64,000 nt of DNA from Chondrus crispus (Eukaryota; Rhodophyta; Florideophyceae; Gigartinales; Gigartinaceae), in the NCBI RefSeq assembly GCF_000350225.1, contig NW_005179101.1:120293-184292 (forward strand). The letters are read 5' to 3'. Of this stretch, positions 8,705-17,925 are shown in pieces (the first letter of the stretch is position 1; each line of letters begins with the position of its first letter). Both the position numbers and the translations under genes were made by a program. The notes below the pieces were generated by a model, which was not told where the DNA came from, ran no database searches, and worked only from the letters and a program-made list of their open reading frames with translations.

Positions 8705-10956
8705 CCGTTCTCACTGGTCTAATTCTGGAAGGTCAATTCTGGACAATCTATTTTTGAGTACCACGCCCTCGAACCTCTTTATCTCTCTCACACACCCCTC
8801 CCCCCCTCCTTCAATGCCTACCGCCCCTCTCCCGACTCCCTCATGCTTCCGTAGACGGTCTTCCTGATCGGTGGTGGGAACATGCCGAGCTCTATGCGGG
8901 CTCAAACTATCGCACATAACAAAAGGCTTGCTAAAAGAAAAGACGAGCGTATCAGACGGGAAAAAGCATTACAGCATCTGCGGCGCGGCATCTCTCTAAG
9001 GGAAGTGTCCACCCGAAGGGTGTCACTCGCAAGACAGTGTATAATATTCGAAAGCCTATCATATATGGAGACACGCGACAGCTCTCAAAACTACTCGATC
9101 CGGAAAAACACTTTGCCGGCCGTTGCACAGTTCTCACAAATGATGAACAGATTCTTGTCGTTCACAAGACTCTCGAAGCAGCTGAGAAAGGTTTTGCCGT
9201 TGACTGCTCTCTAGTGAAGAGTATTCAGGGCAAGATAGCGGCGGGAAGAGAAAATGCATTCACCAACTGCGTCCCATCCTCCGACGCCATACGCTCATTC
9301 AGAGCACGACATATATAATTGGCCTATAGGACATCCCAGAACGTTTCCATGGCAAGGTTCGCTGAAGAGAATCCAACACATATGGGCAGTCTGAAAGATG
9401 TTATTTTGAAACTTCAGAAAGAGTTCCCAGAGGTCCTCAGAGACCCTCAAAAATATGGAACTGGGATGAAACCGCTGTATGTGGTGAGTACGGTCGTAAA
9501 TTCAGGTGCTTCACCTCGTCCAGTAGAAAGCAGTGCGGTGCTCGGTTGGGCATTAGAGATCCCGGTAAGCACTTGACAGCAGGACTTCCTGTTGCAGCAT
9601 GTGGCAACATAGCGCCCCTTTTTTGATAGCCTCTGGTAAGAAAGTGATGAAATCATGGCTTAAGCCTCTCGATAGGGAGGACTTAACTAATGCAAATGGC
9701 GTAGTACACTAGTTGTGCAACGAAAACTGGTTTCCTCATGACGCAGAGATTGTTGTTACACCACACGGCTCAATCGTCAAGGCCATAATTGTCAAAGTTA
9801 TTCATCATATCAATCGACATGCGCGTAAAACAGTACCATGAGCATATCCTTCTCCTATTGGACGTAAAAAGTTCTAGACAAGGCGATGTATGGCTCGAAG
9901 AATGCCAGAAGCTTCGAATTTTAGTGGTCAAGTTGCCTGCTAATACAACCCATCTGTTGCAGCCGTACGACCAGTCTGTGAATAGAATTTTTCAAAGAAC
10001 AGTTCGGTCTACACGGGATGAGCTCCTGATGATCAGCCAAATGACGTGGGCAAACTCTGCTTTTAAGATAAAGCTCGCTGTGGCGGGTTATCGCGCGTTG
10101 ACTCCAGAGACTGCCCGGAAGGGATTTTATGTGTCTGGATTATGGCCAATGGATTTTAGGTTTCTTGACCGAATTGCGCCTAGTCAGGCCAGTGATAACC
10201 TCAAAGGACCTTTTTGCAGTAGTGTGAACACGCGAAGTAATCGGGCAGTTCGTGATTCTCATTTGGAAGAGGTTAGAAATGAATCGCGCGCCTTGCTAAA
10301 CAGAATTCGACAATTATCAAACGGCCCTGGCTCGGCCAGTAATACACTAGCAGAGATACAGGTACTGTTGAACGATGAGTGCAATGTGAAAAGGTTTCTT
10401 GATACGCAAGTCTCTCCACCCAAGCTTGGAAAGACTTCACAACGTGGTCATAAAGTCAATGCACCCATGGCCGAAGGACAGCGTCTTCATGCAAGGTCAG
10501 AAAAAGGGACCCCAAAGCGAAGACTTGAGGGTGTCTCCAATTCTGAAAACGCCATTGAACAGAGCACTCTGATACCTATCACAGGTACCACGTTTGAAAG
10601 GAACAAAGAACACCGTTGTCCAGGTGAGGACGGTGTTTTTGCGCAAAGGCTGATTGACTTAAAGGGAGACGTTCTGGATGATATTCCAATTGCGTCATGG
10701 CGCCAAGTCCGAAGAAGTGGCAATATCGGCGGGCAAGGGTGTGTTAAAGACGAGAAAACGGAAGTGGTAGCCCCAGGCCTCATCGGTTTGTCTCACTATC
10801 GGTAAGAGTGCTCAACTCCGTGTCCAGAATTGACCCCTTTTCCCATTTTCCGTCTGTTGACGAGCAAAGGAATGGCAAAAACATCTTGGTCTGATTGGTA
10901 AAAACGTTGATTTTTGCATTTCTGGGAAGTGTCCAGAATTAAACCAGTGACAACGG
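8705..10956 (+). mobile_element. Pogo-like DNA transposon inserted in the Tc1 inverted repeat
   Basis: Left end CCGTTCTCACTGGTCTAATT at 8705 is mirrored by the complement of the right end at 10956 with few differences. Both ends sit next to TA (8703-8704 and 10957-10958), the duplicated target. Subterminal TCAATTCTGGACA-type motifs recur near both ends (about 8732 and 10822). It encodes a pogo/Tigger-type DDE transposase on the plus strand. Removing it restores an uninterrupted Tc1 inverted repeat, so it is the younger insertion. Confidence 0.9.
8882..10805 (+). pseudogene. Pogo/Tigger-type (DDE_1) transposase, frameshifted
   Basis: Begins with a basic helix-turn-helix-like N-terminus (8882-9020), then changes frame into a segment starting YNIRKPIIYGD, as in CENP-B/pogo DNA-binding regions. 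The catalytic core shows WNWDETAV near 9455 (first Asp), HILLLLDVKSS near 9840 (second Asp) and LPANTTHLLQPYDQSVNRIF near 9935 (third Asp with the family's LPxNTTHLLQPxD motif). The C-terminal part (to 10805) is in the same frame as the second and third catalytic Asp. Frameshifts near 9020 and 9450, a stop near 9316 and stops near 9710 and 9838 break it. Confidence 0.85.
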
Positions 10957-10958
10957 TA

Positions 10959-11100
10959 CTGTAAAGGCCTAATTTGAGGTGCGTCCAGGACTGTAAAAGC
11001 AACGAGGAGACCGAATCTGGGGTCGGATTTAAAGATCGAGACCTCATTCGCATGATATTTATAGAAACCTTATTTATGGGTGTGTGAAAGTATAAGGTAC
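10959..11100 (+). repeat. Inner part of the left Tc1 inverted repeat
   Basis: Continues the left inverted repeat after the pogo-like insertion. It is colinear with the complement of 12261-12402, with scattered substitutions. Confidence 0.9.
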
Positions 11101-11128
11101 AGCGCATGTCTTCACAACTACATCGCTC

Positions 11129-12127
11129 CTAGTACTTCGTCGGACCTCCCTTTGCCATTACACACTCAGAGCACCGGTTTTGCATGGAACGGACAAGCTT
11201 TTCCAGGCATTCTTCTGAAACTTCGTCCCACGCTTCCATTATAACTTCTAAAAGCTCATCCACGTCCTTAAATTAACGTTGGTGTGCATAAACCGTTGGC
11301 GCTAGGATGCCCCAAAAATTCTCGGTAGGATTCAGGTCCGGTGAATTCGCAGGCCACTCTAAGAGGGGAATTTCCTCCTCGTCAAACCACTGGAACGTAC
11401 GTTTAGCGCGGTGTATGGATGCACCATCTTGCATAAACACTCAACTTAGACCCATTTCTTGATCCACAAACGGCAAAAGATAGGACTCTAATGTATCTAT
11501 GTACTTAATAGCATCCTGCTTTCCACTTAAAACGGCGAGCTCACACTTCTTAGTACCGGAAAAAGCCCCCCAAACCATTACAGAATCCCCACCCTGCTGC
11601 CGTTTTGAGAACATTCGCTTGTCGGTCCGTAAATCGTGCCAATTGTAGCCAAACCCATCCGGACCGTCCAAGTTGAATTTCTTTTCGTCCGATCACACCA
11701 CATTAATCCAATCCGACACCGTCCAAGTGACCTTTTCGCGACACCACTGCTCCCGTGCAATTTTGTGTCTCAGGACCATCATCGGAGCGGGGACTATTTT
11801 GCTAGACTGAATAGTTGGCGTGGCGCGTACGATACCTCGTACAGTAGATGGAGTTACAGGAAGACTAAGGGTCTTAACCAACTCCGAAGAACACAAATGA
11901 ACCTTGCGCGCTTCGCGCAGGAGAGCACGCCGAGCCGTGCCGGTGAGTTTGGAGGGCCTACCGGGCCTTTTCTTCTTCCCGTACTGGCCTGAGTTCCTTA
12001 AAAAGGTGTCCACGACGTTACGGGTGCGCAAGAGATGCGCTGCAATTCGCCTAATTGTCCAATTGTGGAGGCGAAGAGCCTGGATCTGCCCTTGTTTGTG
12101 CTGGCTCAGATGCGTATTGCAAGGCAT
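11129..12127 (-). pseudogene. Tc1/Tc3-type transposase with three in-frame stops
   Basis: About 333 codons from the ATG at 12127, all in one frame, the usual length for Tc1 enzymes. The N-terminus carries a paired-like helix-turn-helix (QIQALRLHNWTIRRIAAHLL) and a GRPSKL AT-hook-like stretch. The DDE part shows [30 protein letters not shown] and EWPANSPDLNPTENFWG, typical DDE_3 motifs. Stops interrupt the frame at 11693 (TGA in place of the usual Trp before SDE), 11441 (TGA) and 11273 (TAA). It belongs to the outer 8648-12459 element and lies opposite to the nested pogo gene. Confidence 0.9.
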
Positions 12128-12260
12128 TTTTGCTGTGTTGAAGTGAGCTACTGCATGTTTTGTGCTTTCGCCTTCCTTTTGTATGCGTCTAGTCTCTATT
12201 GCCAATCTTTTCTCGGGTGATACTGCATTGTGTGGAGCGGCGTTTTAAAGAAACTGCTGT

Positions 12261-12459
12261 GTACCTTATACTTTCGAACACCCATAAATAAGGTTTCTAT
12301 AAATACCATGTGAATGAGTTCTCGATCTTTAAATCCGACCCCAGAATCGGTCTCCTCGCTGCTTTTACAGTCCTAGACGAACCTCAAATTTGGCCTTGAC
12401 AATGCTGTATGCCAGCAATGTGAATATTGATGGTGTCCCTATACTTTTTTTCGGCACTG
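12261..12459 (-). repeat. Right inverted repeat of the Tc1-like element
   Basis: A 199-bp repeat, complement of the split left repeat (8648-8704 plus 10959-11100). It ends at the TA target duplication. Confidence 0.92.
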
Positions 12460-13237
12460 TACCAGCCAATAATCGTCTTCATCGTCATTAAATCGTGCAT
12501 ATGTCCGCAGATCGAGTTTTGCAGTCCTCGTTCACCACCTAAATTACCCCTCATGGCGGGGAAAATATGGACAAGGTATTAATTATGGGCACTCTATATC
12601 ATTCTCCACCAGAGCGACATGGCATTACACTAAACCGAAACACTTGCTTTCCCGCGTTCAGGGATGGTATTAAGACTTGCAAGACCCCTTAGCCCTATGC
12701 ACCTCAAGTGACGATTCTACGTCACTTTAGAAAATCGCTAAAATTACAGCGAAATTAAGTTGAGCGCCGACGGCGCCAGTAGACGCCCCTGAAAAGTCTC
12801 ATGACTCTCCACGCCCTCTGCAGTCTTCTCCCCGGACATGCTGCCTCTCCCAAACAAGTAGATTCTCCCACGAGTGCTCCCATGCCCCTTCTCTACGATC
12901 CGACGTCCAGTGCCTTACCAGCGCAACTTGCCGCGGCTCTCCTATCTCAATGCCGCTCTCTTCACCCACTCGGCCACGTGCCGTAGTTCCAGACAATGAC
13001 AGTGCCCCTCCAAGCCTAAGCATTCCAACCACCAGCGAGTTCATACCGCAGGAGCAGCCAAACTTCGAATGCATTCTAGAGTCACCGGCCATTCCTCATT
13101 CTGACGATGATTGAAATGCTAATTGTAGCCAAGGAACTGCAAATGCTTCTTTCACAACGAATACAGTTGAGGCACGGACAGGACGTTCCTGTGCATCTGC
13201 ATCAGCCACAGCATCATCACAGCAAAGCGTTGGCACT
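12460..13237. other. Non-coding stretch left of an unclassified transposase
   Basis: About 780 bp with no recognisable gene. It contains a perfect 8-bp stem hairpin, AAGTGACG-ATTCTA-CGTCACTT, at 12706-12727. It may be the left flank of the decayed transposon that follows, but I could not fix an end. Confidence 0.4.
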
Positions 13238-14529
13238 GTGCGAGAGATTACGGCACAGTATCCTCACGAGGATATCCACTCCATTATTCCAATGCGTAAT
13301 GCGAACGCCTCTTCTAGCGAAGATGGGTATGAAAACGATTCTGGCTGTTCCCAATATCATCAACGATTTCTCGAAGATCATGCTTCTGTTTCTTCAGAGT
13401 CCAGTAATGAGGATATAATAATGTCGGATGCAGAACTACAGGCTTTTCTCCCGCGAAGAGTATATCGAACTGGTGAGAGCTTTCGACTGTCCCAACAGAC
13501 TATAATAGAAGACATATTCTCTGATCTGTTCGTGGATCAGTTCCATGATATAAATGACCCGCATAATCGCATTAATATCGATAAAGACGAGGAAACGGTT
13601 TGGAATGAGGACCACGACTAAAGCACGAGACTTTGCGATGTGAGCACACGAAACCGGGGACTCTCTAACTGGAACTTTGCCTCACCATTCCAGGAAGTGG
13701 AAGTTTCTATCGACGATATCCATATATTCCTCGAGCACCGGTATCTAGAAGAGGCAAACGGAATTGTGGACAGAGTCTCACATGAGCATGGGCGGTATTA
13801 CAGACGTGATCGGAATGCCAACAACCTTCCAACAACTTTTTGTTTCTCGAGGTTAGACCGTGACAAATTAAGAACGGACGTGACGGAGTTGCAATGCGTT
13901 ATAATTTTTCACTGTCTTTGCGCGTCCTACTCTGTAGCACCGTACGCTATTAATGCCGAGCGGGATGCATTTTTGCATATGCCAATGGATGCAAAAAGAT
14001 TTCATGAAGTGTGGTCCGCTTTTAGCTGCACGGAGAGACGAAGAACTGGAACTACTCACACAAGGAAAACCTGGCGAATGAGGCCGACGGAGGGATGTTC
14101 CTTTGTTACTGGCTTTGAGGCTGAAATTGCACGGGTGGATAGGCCTCCGTTTTACGTCGAGGGGGCGACTACTTTCTCGTCGGATGAATACTTGCATCGT
14201 TTGAGCTCACGTTAAGCCTCACAACACACGGGTTTGACGCAGCAAAATAATCTAAAGAAGGGATTGGGAATTATCAACAACGCTATTTGCCCTGCTCTTA
14301 GTTCTGCACTGATTGTTGCGTATCACTCTCGCCCCGGTGGAAAGGTCATTGATATATGGTGCAACTTGGTTCAGAGACTGCAAGGAACGCCATCCCGAGG
14401 TGCAGTTCAGGTTACGATGGACGACATTTTTGCGCCGGACAGAGGTTACAATTCCCAGGAGACTATATCTTTTCTGATGGGGTCTTATGTACTGTAGTAC
14501 TTGTCAGTCACAAGCGCACAAAGGATTAC

Positions 14530-15143
14530 TGTGGTATAAACCCGTGCTACTCTAGTACTTCTTTTCGCGTGACTCGTGTACACGCGTATCTAGATTACAC
14601 AAGCAGTCCGACGTACAGTACCAAGCTCCATGTACACCAGCCAAGCTCACTTTGATAGCGACACGCACACACGTGGACCTACCACCACATCTGTACACGT
14701 GTGCACCACGACCCGGCCCCACGAGTTCTAGCCGTTAGATCTCGACCTCTATGTAGTAGTATATAGTGTCGTTGGCGCTTGCGCCGGGTGGGTTTGGGGA
14801 CAAGCAACTAACGACCAAGGACGCAGTCTCGTTCTGGTTTTTGGGCAGACATTCGACTAACCCTTCCTCGTTCACGCTCAGTCGTTGTCTCTCGCTCGCG
14901 CCCTAGGACCCTCGTGGCTGCGTCGCGTGTTGCCTCCCCGCTTGCGCGCACGGTTTGCTGGCCGTGTGTTAGCCCCGCTGGGTCAAGAGCACTGCGTCGT
15001 TCGCCCCTAGAATCCGAGGTTCGCGAGCACCCCTGGGTTTTACAGTCGCCCACCAGTCTCTACCACTTCCCCCGAGCTCCACGTAACGACCCCACGAACG
15101 ACCCTTGTTTTAGCACTTGTTCCTCGGTTCGCGTCCTACTACA
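14530..15143 (+). mobile_element. Solo LTR (614 bp)
   Basis: Starts TGTGGTA and ends TACTACA, near-perfect inverted ends with the canonical TG...CA. It is flanked by a perfect 5-bp duplication ATTAC (14525-14529 and 15144-15148). A TATA-like stretch (TAGTATATAGTG) lies near 14757. No internal retrotransposon sequence is present, so it is the product of LTR-LTR recombination. It is a different family from the 1-kb LTRs further right, although its TGTGG start resembles the LTR at 20573. Confidence 0.85.
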
Positions 15144-15757
15144 ATTACCCATTTTGTTTCGGAGATACTTCGATTGCAAAAGCAACATAAGGGCATGATC
15201 GTTTCCGAGAAGGGGTGCAGAGCGATTTATTCGGATAAGAGACGCGAATGGTAACGAGAAGGAAGAGAAATTGGGGCTGCTGTTTACAGGGAAAGTTGCA
15301 CTGGTCGTATTGCCGCAGTATATCACAACTGCCAGCGATTGTTTGGGGCATCGAATTTTACACTCATTCCTCGCGCAAATTTTAAAGGAACGTTCGATGT
15401 GGCACGGATGAATGAACTGCAAGTCATGTTTTATATTGGCGTAGACACTCGGTCTGGGTTTCGTAGGCGTTCAGGTTTTGCATCAACTCCACACCTTGTC
15501 TCTCACAGAAGCAATTGCACCGAACAGGTCCTCACTATGTCCTCTGGCTGAGACGGCAGACACAAGTTTACAGGTTGATTTGGCTTTGAACAAAGTGGTT
15601 CAACTCACCTATCTGCCGTCGGAATACCCAATATGGTTTCTTCTCCTTGCCTTTCGCTATATTTCGAAAACCTCGGACGGCTTCTTTCGGGCGATTTTAA
15701 AAGACTGTGCTAGTTCAATGACTGGAGTAAGTTTCCTGATGTGGGTAAACAGTTTCA

Positions 15758-15838
15758 GGGACAATTTTTGAGAGGGGCAAACGATATAGACGCCGTTGCA
15801 CGGCAATAATGTCGCGCACTGCGCGACATTATTGTCCC
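15758..15838. repeat. Small palindromic, MITE-like insertion
   Basis: An 81-bp segment bounded by GGGACAAT (15758-15765) and ATTGTCCC (15831-15838). Its right half is a perfect palindrome, CAATAATGTCGCGCA-C-TGCGCGACATTATTG (15804-15834; 15-bp arms, 1-base centre). It lies inside the decayed transposase. I see no clear target duplication. Confidence 0.4.
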
Positions 15839-16429
15839 AAAATAGAGCCATTTTTGTGACGCATTGGGTTCACCAAAACGTATGGAGGCGCTAATGTTCG
15901 GGATCCTGGAGCTCTAGAGAGCATTTTGCAGACGTCGGAGAGCACCGTGAACAGAATGAGGCAAGACCAGTTGGTGACATCGATAACTAGCGTGCTTGTT
16001 CCGTCTCCCTCGAACGATGCCGTATTAAATCCTACTGTCTCTGGAATGGCGCGGCTTCGCGAGCAGGAGTTAATATAGCATATAGTTGAAATCAGAATGA
16101 AAGTGAGCAGGGGAGACGTGATGCTACAACTTCTAGAGCAATTTTCTCAAGCAGAGAATGAAGTTTAGTGCGGGAGAAAGGCATTGTCGGACTTGCGACA
16201 TGCTTCATTGCAAGCCTGGGTTATGAAACTACTTGGGGCTACCAGCCGGATGAAGGGGGGATCATTTAACGAACTTGAAGTACTACGGGCGTTGCCAAAG
16301 TTTTTTGAGGCGCATCGGGACGCATTTGCGTTGCGCGTCAATGAACCAATCTTCGCATTGTCACCTACAAACGACATACCATCACACGATTACATCACGT
16401 GTGTTAACGTGGACATTCGTATGGAAATC

Positions 16430-17513
16430 TGTAGTGCAATGCGCCTGTCAGGCAGAGACCGCGGTCCGATGGTCCAGCAAAAACAACAGCAGCAGCAAAA
16501 AGAAGAACTGCCGACGGCACAGCGCTACGGAGTGTCCGACTCCCCCTTCTCCGTTCAAACGAGCTTGCGACTCGTAGTAGCTCAGATCCCTGAAACGGGG
16601 GGGCACAGAGAAACAGCCCGGCCCGGGATCGATGTGGTAGAGACTTGCGAAGAAAACTGCTCGACGAGTGTGGGGTGGGGCCTGTACTTAGGTACCCCGG
16701 TTCCACTGGGTTGTAGGGCCATGCTCGTTGAGCTTCTTCGACACCTTGTAACGCGACAAGGCCTTCGACGGGGGCGTCGCAACGCAGCCCGACGGGATGA
16801 AATGAAAGTAGCAGCGCTACACCAACTGTGGCGCCCGATGGCTCGAAACACCTACACCGGTTCGGTCGCAACTGAGGCCGATGGCACCAACACTGGCTTG
16901 TACAAACGACAAAGTCCTTCGAGGGAGACGTCGTTGCAACAGTCTCCGTCAGAAAATGGGTCACAGTAGCAGCGCTACGTCAACTGTGTCGCCCGATGGC
17001 CAACTTGGCCGCGACCGAACCGGTGTAGGTGTCTTGAAGACACCTACACCGGTTTGGTCGCAACTGAGGCCGATGGCACCAACACAAGATAAGGGAAAAT
17101 AGGTAGAATTAGAGATAGAAAAGGATAGGTAAATAAAGGAAAAGGAAAGGGAACCCCGGAGCGCAAAGGATAAAGTAATCTGTAGTACAAGGGAATGTCT
17201 TGTGAAAGACGGACTTCGACCAAGGCGATATCAGACTCTGGCAACTCGGGTTACCTTTACTGACTTGGTGGTCAGTGGGCTAAGGTATATATCGCCCAGC
17301 CGGAGCCACTACATTAGTTTGCGGCGCTAGATCCTAGATCTAATCTAATGTCAGCAAAATTAATACTGACTAATTAACTAAATAAAATTAATAATTAAAA
17401 TAAAAAAATTGCAAATATTCACACGTGTGTCCCCCAATCCTGGACTACAGTATTCACATTCCAACTTAGTTTCTTTCCCTTCACCCCCTTTTGGAACCCC
17501 TTATTGCACTACA
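16430..17513 (-). repeat. LTR of a chromovirus subfamily (B type), minus orientation, 1084 bp
   Basis: Runs from TGTAGTG to CACTACA and is the complement of an LTR closely related to 36993-37893. It is longer because of an internal duplication: the block ending in GAGGCCGATGGCACCAACAC occurs at about 16816-16895 and again at about 16970-17087. Between them lies a long inverted repeat (17011-17061) whose inner 18-bp arms are perfect. Its left flank AAATC recurs at 21068, but the right flank (GGCGC) does not match, so it is not a simple solo LTR. Confidence 0.8.
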
Positions 17514-17925
17514 GGCGCGACGAAAAGACGGCGACCCTCACCGAGCCCTGTTGGAGAGAAACAGTTCCTCCTCCAGACCGCCGCGCCCCCATACTTCGGA
17601 GCTACGCCGGTTCGGACGTTGCGGGAAGGACGTGGATGAGTCGTATGGAGGAGGATGTCTCCCCGCAATAGGTAGACCACTCCCGTCGCGATGGCGGCTG
17701 TCGAAATCCTACTCAATCCCCCTGGACCAGGGGCTGTAGCGAGCGGTAGGGCGTGACCACGAAGCAAGAATCGGAGTCACTTAAGGCGAGCCTCTCCCTC
17801 AACGGGAGCCGCACCGTACTACACGGCAACGGAAGATGGGGGAGAATTCGACTCGGAGACGGGGGACCAGACGGACGACGAGTAACGACGAAGCGTTCAA
17901 GTCCCCGCGATGCGCAGAGACAGAG

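Larger units (their letters stand above)
8648..12459 (-). mobile_element. Tc1-like transposon with long inverted repeats, host of a nested pogo-like element
   Basis: Ends are CAGTGCCGAAAAAAAGTATA at 8648 and its complement ending at 12459, each flanked by the TA duplication used by Tc1/mariner elements (8646-8647, 12460-12461). The right inverted repeat is 199 bp (12261-12459). The left one is also 199 bp once the pogo-like insertion 8705-10956 and one copy of its TA are removed (8648-8704 plus 10959-11100). Without the insertion the element would be about 1.56 kb, typical for Tc1. It encodes one broken transposase on the minus strand. Confidence 0.92.
13238..16429 (+). pseudogene. Decayed DDE-type transposase of an unassigned eukaryotic family
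   Basis: Coding remnants run from an acidic N-terminal segment (13238-13621) through 13640-14215 and 14234-14529, then from 15149 onwards. The sequence FSSDEYLHRLSSR at about 14176 is a candidate for the first catalytic Asp, and DRGYNS at 14438 for the second. HKRTKDY (14509-14529) is split from PFCFGD by a solo LTR. Removing the LTR and one target copy reunites HKRTKDYPF. From memory, DRGY followed by GTxKRxxxYPFxFG marks a group of large unnamed transposases in oomycetes and algae. This is recall, not a search. The C-terminal part (about 15880-16429) carries stops and frame changes, and the frame probably continues at 21068. Confidence 0.55.
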
